Source: Botrytis cinerea B05.10
Lineage: Eukaryota; Ascomycota; Leotiomycetes; Helotiales; Sclerotiniaceae
Assembly: GCF_000143535.2 (NCBI RefSeq)
Contig: NC_037314.1
Span: 2,294,001-2,358,000, forward strand
DNA length: 64,000 bases
Direction: 5' to 3'
The notes beneath the pieces were generated by a model, which saw only the letters and a program-made list of their open reading frames with translations, was not told the DNA's origin and did not search any database. A program made the position numbers and the translations under genes. This document shows, piece after piece, positions 47,219-58,300 of this stretch (the stretch's first letter is position 1; each line of letters begins with the position of its first letter).

Positions 47219-47401
47219 ATGACCTTCTCCTACGTCTGCTGTTCCTGCGCCGAAACCAACGACACCGCTTCCATAAGCGATGTTGGATTTGCCAAGATCT
47301 GTAAGAATTGCTGTACACACTATCGTTGTATTAAGTGTTACTTTTTTTTGATGGGGAAGATGACGTATCAGTTGGGACATTGGGGGGCTAAGTATACTTA
47401 G
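47219..47401 (+). CDS. Small Cys-rich protein, putative zinc-binding
   Basis: A 60-codon frame begins MTFSYVCCSCAETNDTA and contains a second cluster, CKNCCTHYRCIKC. The nine cysteines and one histidine, arranged as CxxC pairs, resemble a small zinc ribbon. There is no signal peptide, so a cytosolic or nuclear protein is expected. A C/T-rich leader and strong splice sites upstream (46982-47203) support a transcript here. I do not recognise the family. If the leader intron is used, an upstream ATG at 46963 would open a different, overlapping frame of about 40 codons ending at CTGTAA, so translation of this ORF may be subject to upstream-ORF effects. Confidence 0.5.
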   Translation: MTFSYVCCSCAETNDTASISDVGFAKICKNCCTHYRCIKCYFFLMGKMTYQLGHWGAKYT

Positions 47402-47482
47402 AGAGGTGGATTTGAGAGGAGGTTGGAAGGGAGAGGGAGAGAATTGGAGTTGGAGTTGGACTTTTTGATGAGTCCTTTTTTT

Positions 47483-47518
<36 letters not shown>

Positions 47519-49860
47519 ATGATAAGGATTTTAGTTGAGCTAGGATGAGGAATAAGAATAGGAATAGGAATTGAAAAGAGGTTGTCTGGATATAGAATGT
47601 TTTTTTTTTTGCTATAACATGTTGAGAGTGAAGTGAAGTGAAGTGAAATACTTGGGACTGTGAGAAACATGAGCATCTCAACCAGGGAAAGAAAAATTAA
47701 GCGAATCTTTCTTATTTCAAGACTCTCTAGGTATCAAACTTCGTATTGTGATATACTTGAACGATCGTTAATTTTTGAGTAGAAGTATATAATGCGATTT
47801 TGAAATAGTAGGAAAAAGAATTGTAGAAAGTGCAATTCACTGTAAAGTAAACAGAAAATGAAGTCTTCGAGTGTAGAGATTTACCATTCGAACATTGATA
47901 TATGTAAATATAAATATGCCAATCCAAAGCGTGGGAAAGGCGCAAGATTGTAACTGTTTATCCAGCGCTACTTTCTTATTCCCTCCATCTAGATGATTAA
48001 CATGCCATTGAGAAAAAAAATTATCCATCAACAACCAAATCCAATCCAATTTCAATTCCGATTCGAAAATTCTAAAAAGGGGTAATTTGCACACACACTC
48101 GGTAAATAAAATTTCCCCCCTCCCTTATCTATCAAGTGCAATTATCAATACAATTCAAAAAATCACATCAACCTACCTACCTATATAACTCATCACAAGA
48201 TTTACAATGCACAGAACCCCCCTCCCAAGAAAAACACCCACCTACACCTCCAACCCACCATACCACACCATCTAAGCGCCACGCGCCGCCATGTATCCCA
48301 TTTTTCGCTTCCTTCGAAAATTCCCAACGTAAATAGGCACCCCATTATTCACCCCGCGCATTGGGCGAAATCGGCTCTACCGTATTGTACATACAATATC
48401 GAATCTGCAATTAAATACTGCCTGGGATGGTCAGACAGTGGGTTGTTGAGTTTTGAATGCTCGTATATTGACCGATAGGTAGGTAGGTAGGTAACAGGTA
48501 ACTAATTTTATCTCTAGGTAACTGGAGAAGAAAGGAGAGGAGAGGAGAGGAGAGGAGAGGGGAGGAAGACAACATGCTATGATTTTTTTAAGCTTATTTT
48601 TGGATGGGTGGGATAGATGCGCAACATTTGTGTCTATCCATCTATCTATCTGTATTAAATTTCACCAAGGAAAGAGAACCGGAAGGAAGAAAGTAGGCGG
48701 GATAACAACCGAAGGATGAGCAAAAATGCCGAGATACAGGTAAAATATAAAACCCCATCTTAGGATTTTGTTCAAAGACAGGAAATTCTATATATATACA
48801 TACATGCATGTGTGCATACAGGCGCGCAGATACACATTTATGTGTGTATGTGTAATATTTTTAGATTCGCAAAGAGAGATGTGCAACATTCGAAACAATT
48901 CTCGATTTTGCTGCTGTCTAGTAGCTAGATGGCAGATGGTCGATTTTTAGGTCCGGGGATCGACGGCTTTGTAAGGCTTTCTTTTTCTCTTTCTCTTTTT
49001 TCTTGTGAGTATCGCGTTAGTATAGTATTGAGAGAGGTTGGAGATCGGGGCTTGGGGTTGGGGTTGGGATGTGTGCCTGGAGTCTAGAATCTAAATGTGC
49101 TACGGGTTTTGAGAGTATTTTTAGATTTCGAAGGCGAGATGTGCAACAAAGAATCTCGAAAATACGAGAGAAGGTTGGATCTTGGGTTGGAGATTGGGTA
49201 TACAGAGGGTTTTCAAAGTTCGTAGATGGATTGTCTGATAGTTCAGAAACGGTCATTTGTGTTCTGAGGTGTTCAATACATTCTTAGCTAATGAGGAAAG
49301 ATGTGCAACGTTTGTTTGGCCATTGAAAGGTTGTTGTTAGCTTTGGAGTATCTGTGCAATAAAGATTGGGATCGAGACTTTCATGATTCGAATGGAGTTG
49401 ATGAGTAGATGGAATGATAACTGAACCAAGTGGTAGGTTCGAGAATCCATGGTAGAGAAAGAGGGAGATGATTGGAAAAGAAATGGTAACGAAAGAAAGT
49501 GAGGAAATTCACAAGGGAGCCGGAGTAAAGAGAGGAACCATAGATCCCTTCATATGTGACGTGTAAATTCTGTTTGCAATCCCTCCTTTCATTTGTATAG
49601 ACAGGATCTTGCTGTATGATGCTTGGCTGGAAAAGATAAATCATGTACTTATCCTTCCCAAATCACTTAGACATCTGCCACTCACGACTGCATCAAAACC
49701 GGCCATTTGAGGAACATAGACTAAAAAACGGGTATTCATTATCATTAAAATTAATAATAGTATCCACAAGCTCTGGCTTTAATGCGACGCAGAGCAAAAG
49801 AGGAGCTCGGCTCCAATCATCACAGAGACAATCACTTAATATCTCTTCGCTTCCCCTTCA
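47402..49860. other. 2.5-kb spacer with a (GA)n block and GATGTGCAAC-type repeats
   Basis: No gene is supported. A (GA)n run lies at about 47485-47514, (TAGG)n at 48476-48491, and GGAGA repeats at 48535-48565. Four degenerate copies of a segment centred on GATGTGCAAC occur at about 48615-49310. The right end is the 3' side of the Rab gene. Confidence 0.5.
48610..49312 (+). repeat. Dispersed degenerate repeat centred on GATGTGCAAC
   Basis: Related cores occur near 48616 (gatgcgcaacatttgtg), 48888 (gatgtgcaacattcg), 49138 (gatgtgcaacaaag) and 49299 (gatgtgcaacgtttg). The middle two share a longer context: tatttttagatt, then a variable segment, then gagatgtgcaac, then ttctcga or atctcga. They are spaced about 270, 250 and 160 bp. 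Confidence 0.65.
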
Positions 49861-51103
49861 TCAACAACAACCACCTCTTCTCCTTCTCTGACCCGTCAGC
49901 GTGAAAACCTCCTCCCACTCTCTCATTCCTCCCAGTCCCCAATTCTGCCCTCTCTTCCCCTTCCTCCTCCTCCTCGCAATCCCATCCTCAATCGTCATTC
50001 CACTCTTCACACTAGCTCCATCGCTAGCATTTGTATCCCATCTCCCTCCATCTCCATACTGTATTCCACTCATCGGATCATCGGGATCAATTTCTCCCAA
50101 CTCAATCTTCGTCAATATCATCCTCGCCAATCTATTAAAAACCTCCTCAACATTATCACCCGATAATGCAGAAACCTCAACCGAAACCGGTATGTTTGCA
50201 GAACTAGCCCATCTAGATGCTTCTTCCGCACTAACATCTCTTCCATCCGGCGCTGTACTTGCTTTTAATTGTGATCCTATACCCGCATATCCCGAAGTCG
50301 AATTCACAGATCCGCCCGCCGAAAAAGGAAACGAGGAATTCTTGCTATTAATACTAGATGGTGTTGCGGGCGGCACAGATGTATCTATCAAATCTGCATT
50401 TGACTCCGCGAGATCCGTCTTGTTGCCCACGAGTAATAGTGTAAGGTTTGGAGAAGCAAGTGCTCGCGCATCATTAAGAAAGGTAGGAAGTCCGGTAAAG
50501 GAATTATGGTTCGTGATATCGTAACATAAAACTGCGCCAGCGGCGCCACGGTAGTAAGAGCGCGATACAGAGCGGAATCGTTCTGTTCCTGCTGTATCCC
50601 ATAGCTTTTGTATGATTAGCCTTTGACTTGAAGGGGACTGCGAGAAGAGGGGGAATTGGGAATACCTGGAGTTTAATGCGCTTCCGTCGAGAGCCACTAC
50701 CCACTCTTATAATCTTGCTTGCGAATTCCACGCCGATAGTTTGGGATGACAAGATCCTCCATTCGTTTTTGACAAAGCGATGTAATAGACATGATCTGTG
50801 CAACATCAATATCATATTCATTTCAATCCAACCGTAAACATCCCACTCATCACGAACAAATAGAAAACGTAACATACTTGCCGCTTCCACTTGGCCCTAA
50901 GAGTATGATCTTAGCCAAATAGTCGTACATACTACCTAATTCCTGAAGGTCCATTAGTATTGGTATACAATGTCTTTCATTTTGTCTCAATCTTGGTATA
51001 TCTTCATGTTGGTTTGACAATGAAGGTATGGAAAACAAACCTGATCTCTGGTAGTACTGGCACTCTCATCACTTGCGGCTGATGAACGCCTTGGTCGTAC
51101 CAT
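49861..51103 (-). CDS. Rab4-type small GTPase (Ypt4-like)
   Basis: Four exons on the reverse strand, 51041-51103, 50878-50942, 50666-50795 and 49861-50604, join in phase to 333 aa. After a short N-terminus comes YLAKIILLGPSGSGKSCLL, with the P-loop GPSGSGKS at residues 37-44. The effector loop is ILSSQTIGVEFASK, G3 is WDTAGTE (88-94), G4 is NKTD (about 147-150) and G5 is VEVSALS (about 228-234). The C-terminus RRRRGGCC is a double-cysteine geranylgeranylation site. TIGVEF and YYRGAAGAVLCYDIT are typical Rab motifs. About 50 Ser-rich residues are inserted between G4 and G5, and the tail before the prenylation site is also long. Rab4-type GTPases act in early endosome recycling. The subfamily call is from overall resemblance; another endosomal or secretory Rab is possible. 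Confidence 0.85.
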
Positions 51104-51449
51104 CTTCGCCTATGGGTGGGAGTACGATAACGGCCTCAATTTTTTGTTGTTCAAGACACAGAAAGTCGAGATTTTGGAAGTTGTTCTAATATTTGTATAA
51201 TTTGGAGTTTCTTGATTTCCTTCAGTAAATAGAGCCTACAATAGGACGTGACATCAAAGTTGTCGCAAGTCTTATCGCATCGGTGTTGAGCCAATCATTT
51301 CCCGACGCTAGACCAGTTGGGATTGGCTTTATATAAATTAGAGGGATTTGGTAAGCCGAGGCATGTGATGAGTGAGGTGTGAGGAAGAAGAAGGGTTTCG
51401 TGAATGTTTTCAGATCCTCTTTAACATATATCATTCAAATATTATCAAA
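51104..51449. promoter_or_regulatory. Divergent promoter Rab gene / SDR gene
   Basis: 346 bp separate the two ATGs. The stretch has no frame of note and presumably holds both core promoters. Confidence 0.5.
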
Positions 51450-52796
51450 ATGAAGGTAGAAGGCAGAACATTCATCGTATCAGGCGGGTAAGTGAAATCA
51501 TGTCACTGTGAATAAATCAAACACTACTAACAAGACATCTAGAGCTTCAGGCTTAGGCCGAGCATGTGTTGTTGATATCTGCCAAGCTGGAGGATATGCA
51601 GCTGTTCTAGATATGAATGAAGAGTTGGCTGAAGAATTGGTCAAAGAAGTCGGAGGCGGAAAGGTTAAGTTCTTCCAAACAGATGTATTGGAGACAGATA
51701 GTATTGCCAACGCTGTTAAAGGTGCTTTGGAATGGGTGAAAGAAACTGGAAAGGAGGTTGGTGGAGTTATTGCAGCTGCTGGTGTAGCCACTCCTGCTAA
51801 GGTACGTTTTCAATCTGTCGTTTTTAGAATAATGTTCTATTGGAATATGGTTGTCTTTGAAGTATTGTTGGTTCTACACTTCTCCCGTGAGGGTGGTTTC
51901 TCCTAAGTGGTCTTGCGCGGGCCATACGCAACTTCCCAGCGAGAATTTCTAGGACCCCCCTTTAACATCCCTTTCAATATAATTATTCCCCAAACCTCTT
52001 CAAACTTCCCTTCTCATCCCTCAAACCTCATCATTGTGGTCCCATTTTTACCAGGATTGCGGGGTTACCTGCACACTAACCTCTCCGACCTCAGATCCTC
52101 GACCGCAACCTCAATCCCTTCTCTCTCTCCGACTTTGACTTCGTAATGAACGTCAACGTACGCGGCACTATCGATTTAATTCGTCAATGCCTTCCCCACA
52201 TGGCTCGTTCTACCCCTTTGAATGAAGATGGAGAGCGTGGTGTTGTCATCATGGTTGCTTCATCTGCTGCTTTTGATGGTCAGCCTGGCCAAGGTACTTT
52301 CCCCTTCATCCTGCTCTCACGTTTCACGTTTCATTCTTAAATTGAGATAAGTCCAAGATGCTGATATACAGATAGTCGCCTACTCCGCTTCAAAAGGTGC
52401 AATAGCCTCCTTGACTCTTCCCTTAACCCGTGATGTCGCAAAACATGGCATTCGCGTCGTAACCATAGCGCCCAGTCTCTTTGATTCAAGAATGACGGCT
52501 ATGATGAGTGATAAAGTGCGAGCGAGTTTGACTAGAGTTATGGAGTTTCCACGTAAGTTTTTCTTCATATATCCCTATACCCGGAATACTTCCCTTATAT
52601 TATAATCCATACATCGATTTTCCCCCTTCCCCCAATATCCAAATTGGGACGCAAGTTAATCATAAGGAAACAAATAGTACGACCAGGCAAACCCCACGAA
52701 TTTGCACAATTGGTAAGACAAAGTATCGAGAATGTGATGTTGAACGGAGTAGTTTTGAGACTAGATGGAGGAATGAGGATGCCGAGTAAGATGTGA
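51450..52796 (+). CDS. Short-chain dehydrogenase, HSD10 / 3-hydroxyacyl-CoA dehydrogenase type 2-like
   Basis: Five exons, 51450-51487, 51543-51801, 52095-52293, 52376-52552 and 52678-52796, join in phase to 263 aa, close to human HSD17B10 (261 aa). The nucleotide-binding motif is FIVSGGASGLGRA. The catalytic set is S155 (VASSAAFDGQ), Y168 and K172 (VAYSASKGAI), at the same numbers as in human HSD10. The loop after sheet 4 reads GVIAAAGVATPAK, where NAG is more usual. The C-terminus GVVLRLDGGMRM is typical of the family. The HSD10 group oxidises 3-hydroxyacyl-CoA and branched-chain intermediates in mitochondria; no cleavable presequence is evident here. The acceptor at 52375 (gatag) is used because it gives GQVAYSASK in frame. 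Confidence 0.9.
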
Positions 52797-54489
52797 ACAC
52801 TGGGAGCATTTGTCTGATTTTTGAGTTTATATCATGGGCCTAGGTTTGACAGAGAGTCGTAAGGGTATCATTGACGGGATTTGTTTTGTAGAACGTAGTA
52901 ATAGTAAATTATATTGTATTCATCTAAAATGCCTGTGAAGATTAAAGCGCAAGAGTGTCTGTATGGCCAATAAATTGAAGGTTTGAGGATGAAATATACA
53001 GTTACCATATGGAGATTACAGTATATCAGAATAGAGATTCCGTCTGTAATAATGCATCAGATTGAAATAGACCAGTGAATTTGTGAATCGTCATGAGTGA
53101 GAAAACGAGGAAGAAGTTTGTAGATGTAAGTTCACGATGCAGTATAAACTTAACCATAGATATGCGAAGTATGCTATCATAATATAGATGATATTGTGTG
53201 AAAGTTCTCCTTGCTCACATACTTTTTCAGCTTCTAAACTTTATATATATTATATTGCACATAGAGTGTAGTAGTCGTTTCAAAAGTATAGATTGCAAAA
53301 TGACGTAATGCATCGATATCTGCTAAGGTTGAACGAGCATGAGGTTTCAATCCGAGATCCGTGCGATATGATATGATAGTAAAAGAAATATAAGATCATG
53401 AGTTTAAATTGTTTTCCTTCTTTAGATGCTATCAACAAGTCACATTAATCCACATGCAAATCCACATGATTAAGCTTCTAGCAAAATCCAAAAAAAAAAA
53501 AATCCATTATCTCATCTCATCTCATCTCATCTAAAACTCCATTCTCCCCTGTCTTGTTTCATCCCATCGGCGTCTGTACCGATTATCCTAGTATCTACCT
53601 ACCAATTGCATACACATTACTCCACAATTCCATCTAACGCACACAATGAATGGGGAAAGTCATCCGAATAGACTTGGGTTTGCAGTTTGAAGTATATTAA
53701 TTGGCGGTTCCCTCAATTTCAATGGGGGGTCGCAGGACTCCTGAATGTTTTCTTTCGTTTTCTCCTATGCATCTATTGCTTTTTTTTGATTGATTTGATC
53801 GCTTTCGCATACACGCCCGTTAATAGTTCCAAACTTGGCGTGACGCTTTGGTTTAACTTTAGCCACTCTATCCGGATCTCGTAGTTCGTTTTGGTGATAG
53901 AGCCCCAGTCGCCGTTCGGGTGACGGGGGTGTTGGGACGACAAATATTGGATCTTGCATGGATGGAGAGGCATTCGGAAGTGAAGGTTAATATATCTGCA
54001 TCCAGAACTTTCATCTTTCTGGGCCTGGTTTCTCTCCCACTGGTGACTTGTTGCAGGAGCCCTGAGATGAACAGGATTGAGTAGATGGGTCTACGCTGTA
54101 TTGAGTTGAACGCATGCGGTGATGGTCCACTGCCCACTCCTCTTTTCAATAAACGAAATTTAGATGGCTTGCATTGATTGTTTTGGGGGTTTGACAATTG
54201 GAGGGGAGGATTCCATATAAGTAGGTTTTCTTTCCGATGGAGTAGAAAGTTTTACTCTCTTGTTTCTTCAACACGTCTTTCCTCGTTCAATTCTTCTATC
54301 GCATATACATTCTTTTTTGGTGCCCAGTCGCCTCACATTCATTCAATCCAAATTCTGTACATTCATTCATCCAGCTAGTTCTGGTAGATTTTGCTCCATC
54401 CATCTCCATCGATTCATATCCCCAAACTCAAATCCTCTCCCAACCAAGAAAATTTTATCTCGACGATAAACCAAATCCTCCTTTTCAAA
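52797..54489. other. Spacer between SDR and LPMO-like genes
   Basis: A 1.7-kb A/T-rich stretch has no supported gene. It contains poly-A and (CATCT)n at about 53488-53532. The last 250 bp are C/T-rich with ttcattcattcatcc-like tracts and look like a leader for the next gene. Confidence 0.5.
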
Positions 54490-55383
54490 ATGCAATACAC
54501 ATCCACCATCCTCATGGCCGCTGGCCTCATCACCTCCGTCTCCGCCCACGGTAGTATCCTTACCCCAAAACCCCGTATTCCCGGTGCCGCCATGGCAGCC
54601 GCATGCGGTCAACAAGTCGAGGTAAATCAAGCTTCCGACCACAACGGAAACATCCAAGGCATGCTCCAAGTTGCCGCCAGTCAAAGCGACTACGATGCCG
54701 CTGCATGCAACATCTGGCAATGCAAGGGTTACAAATATGCCGACAACACTGATCTCGTGCAAAGCTGGACTGCAGGCCAAGTCGTTCCTTTCACATTCAA
54801 TGTTGCGGCTCCTCACACCGGTACCGCCAACGTGTCGATTATCGACACTGCCGCCAACACTGTCATCAAACAATTGCTCTACTATGATGTTTTCGCAAGC
54901 GTCTCCACCGGTGTCACATCCAACGAAACCAGCTTCAGCATCACCATTCCCGATGATCTCCCAAGCACCTGTGCTACCCCTGGTGGATGCGTGGTGCAAC
55001 ATTGGTGGGACGCTGCTTCCATCGACCAAACCTACGAGTCGTGCGTCGATTTCACCGTCGGTTCCGCATCCGGTTCCGGATCTGCTTCTTCCGCAGTCGC
55101 TTCTTCAGCCGTCGCATCATCCACTGTTGCTGCTTCTTCCGCTGTTGTCGCTTCATCCTCTTCCATCGCAGTCGTAGCATCCAGCTCTGCGGTCGCTTCA
55201 TCCGTTAGCTCCGTTGCTGCCATTGCTACCTCGGCCGCTGTTTCTAGCGCCGCCCAAACTACCACTTTTGCCGCTCTCCCAACTACTCTGGCCACTGTTA
55301 CCAAGGCAAGCAGCACTTCCAGCGCCGCTGCCGTGGCTACTTCTGCTGCTCCAGAGGAGGATGACGATACTTGTGATGCTTAA
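54490..55383 (+). CDS. Secreted LPMO-like protein with histidine-brace features
   Basis: A single exon of 297 aa. Residues 1-19 are a signal peptide (MQYTSTILMAAGLITSVSA), cleaved before H20, so the mature chain starts HGSILTPKPRIPG as in lytic polysaccharide monooxygenases. A second candidate copper ligand is H109 in APHTGTANVSI, and F188 in ESCVDF occupies the usual axial position; H171-W172-W173 lies nearby. Six cysteines fit disulfides (39, 73, 78, 161, 167, 185). Residues from about 190 form a Ser/Ala-rich, O-glycosylation-prone tail ending in EEDDDTCDA, with no carbohydrate-binding domain and no GPI signal. These are features of an LPMO-like (chitin-binding type-4 or related) extracellular protein. 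The exact AA family is unassigned. Enzyme activity is inferred from the brace residues only. Confidence 0.75.
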   Translation: MQYTSTILMAAGLITSVSAHGSILTPKPRIPGAAMAAACGQQVEVNQASDHNGNIQGMLQVAASQSDYDAAACNIWQCKGYKYADNTDLVQSWTAGQVVPFTFNVAAPHTGTANVSIIDTAANTVIKQLLYYDVFASVSTGVTSNETSFSITIPDDLPSTCATPGGCVVQHWWDAASIDQTYESCVDFTVGSASGSGSASSAVASSAVASSTVAASSAVVASSSSIAVVASSSAVASSVSSVAAIATSAAVSSAAQTTTFAALPTTLATVTKASSTSSAAAVATSAAPEEDDDTCDA

Positions 55384-58300
55384 GTATTCGAGTAGAGTAG
55401 TAGATATGTTTTTGTATATTTAGGATGAGGAAATAGAGGTCGATAGATGGAAAAAGAGGTTAAATTTTTTTCTTGTATATAGATAGATGTTTGAGGAATG
55501 AAAGATGTTTTTCAATTACAATTTTTTTGCGTTTTGTGTTTTGATGTGATGTATTTTGTACGCATGTGGAATTTGAAATCTTGGGAAATCTTATCCCCCT
55601 ATTATAATATCACTTTCTGAGCGATGAGAAGAGAAGAGAGATCCGAGAAAAAAAAAAACAAAAAACAAATCGAGTATTCGAGTATTCGAGACCCGGAAAA
55701 ATAAAGAGGAGGACAAGATATATCTTGCGCTTCTTATAAGACTTATTAAAAGACCATGAATACTAAATATATAATCACAACCCCGAAAACACACAGTAGC
55801 AAATCTTCTCATTTACAACACAATAGTAATAGTACTAGTAAACAAATACATACTCCTTAATAAACGAGAACTTTACAAGAACCCCCTAAATACAACATTC
55901 CCCAGATAGATAGATAGATAGATAGATAGACAAGATTGGGAATCAAACAAATCCTATTATTTTGTTTATTTATTTGTTTGTTTACTCTGTAATGTGATAT
56001 GATGTGATGTGTTATAATATAATGATTGATTTCATATTCGTATAAAAGAAAACAAGCAAACAAGCATATCTCGTGTGATATTTTATTTTTATTTTTTGGT
56101 GATTTATTTAAGGAATTTATATATATCTATTTATAGTATGTAATGCTAATGCTAATACTAATGCTAATACTACGGCTATATACAAGTTACTCCAAAGTGA
56201 GTTTTTGTTTTTGTTTTCATTTTTAGTTTTTGTTTGGGTTTGGGTTGGAGATGGAAGGGAAGGTGGGAGATGGGAGGTGGGAGGTGGAATTTAGGGATTG
56301 GGTGGAGAGGGAGAGGGAGAGCGAGAGGTAGGTACCTAGGTAGGTAAATTTCCGATGAGATATTTCTTCGAATATAAATCCAAATGTAAATCCAAATGTA
56401 AGAATATCAATCACCAAACAATGAAACAATGAAACAATTAAATAAATAACCGACACCTTCTCTCACCTCTCATCTTTCACCCCCCACTCGATTTGGGGAT
56501 AAATCTAAAACCAAACAGAGGTTTAACAAAGAAAAGAATCTCAAAAGTGTAGTTAGTCATTGTATTATATATATAATTAGACGAGTTTTCTTCTTCTTTT
56601 TTTTTTTTTTTGATAAATATTTGAATTGTTCTTGTAAAGAGCGAGCGCTCCGCTGAGTATGTTCGTCTTTCGTTATTTTCGAGGTGCGTCTACGAGGGCG
56701 TGATATCGATGTATCTTTGAAGCATGCTGAGCTGGATGATTAATCGGATTTATTAATAAGGCCACGATGGGATTTCAGTTGTTAGTATGTATGTATAGCT
56801 TTGTAAGTATAGATGATTGATTGTGTATTTATATATATATTGATATACATGTTAGTGAAAATTGGAAATCTTCAGAATAAATAAATAAATAAATACATAG
56901 AAATCTTATTGAATTGATGTTAAATTTCAAAGTAGATAGATGAGTTTGGGCTGATTTTGGTGAAGAAATAAATGAGTGCACAAACCCGGTACTCGTCAAA
57001 TCATCATATCATACAATACTACCTACCCATCTCTCACCCTTCCCTTCCATTCCATAGAATCGAAGAAGAAGAAAAATTGTATGAATTACATATTACATTG
57101 ATCACAAGTACACCTCCAAGGATCTAGACCACAAATACCCAGGGTAAGTCATGAGCGACCGCTCCAACTCACAGCGAGCGGTAAGCTACAAAGTACAAGG
57201 ACCGGGACCGAGTAGCAAGGCAAGCTTGGATTATGATCGGATGTTGGTAGATGTTCAAACCGCCGAGGTCAGCATGCTTGCTACATTGTAATGTTGGATG
57301 TTACTTTTCGATACCTGTGGAAAACGCGCGTCATGTAGGATTTTAAGCTTCGTGATCGTTACTCGCAATTGATTGATCGTGGGTGAATGAATCATGATGA
57401 TGAAATATGATCCGAGTACTTTTATAAGTTGGTAAGTATGAGATCCAAGTAAACTGACCAGAGAAGAAAATAGATGATAGGGGAACCCTCGAGCCATCAT
57501 CATGCGTACCAGCCACACCGAGCCACAAGATAGAATTCCCGAGGTAATAACGAGTTCAGCCCTGTTTTATTGGTTGGTTCTGGTGCTTCTTGGAATGTTC
57601 GATGGATGGATACGCGGATTCATTGATTTCTTGGTGGGGTTAAGCTAGATGCGTGTGTGGCTGTGCTGAGTTGTGGCGGATATTCTATTGTGATCAATTC
57701 GGACATTAGCGTTTCGCTGGTGGGAAGTCTGGATGGAAGGATGGATGGATGGATGAATGGGTGGTGGATGGGTGGGATGTACGCAAGCGCTGATCTTTTG
57801 GATGTGGTGCTATCTCTTTTGGTGATGATATGAGATGAGGTGAGATGAGTGGAGGATGGACGATTGATAGAAGCGTCCATGTAGATAGCAGGGATGGGAG
57901 TGGTGGAAAGATGGGGATGATTGGTATTGTCATTCTGAGATGTGGTCTTGAACTTTGAGCATGCCGGATGTGGAAGGACTGGGACTCGGAATGATGTATT
58001 TCATTGTAATCGTCGTATTGGAAGTAAATGGAACATAAGCTACATCGATACTTGGCATGATCGTCAATGCTTTGGAAATGTCTGATTTTTGACATGACTT
58101 GGCGTGGGGGAAGGACTGGGCGTCAGATATGCTCAATATGCGTCTGAATGGGCAGGTGTGAATCTTATATGTATGTGCTTTCCTGATAGAGATGAGATTG
58201 ATAAGGAGAGAGGGAGCGAGGGAGAGAGAGAGAGTGTGTGTGTTGGTTGGGGACTTGATAATGGTGAAGGATGATTGAGCTTGATGGATTGATAAGAAAG

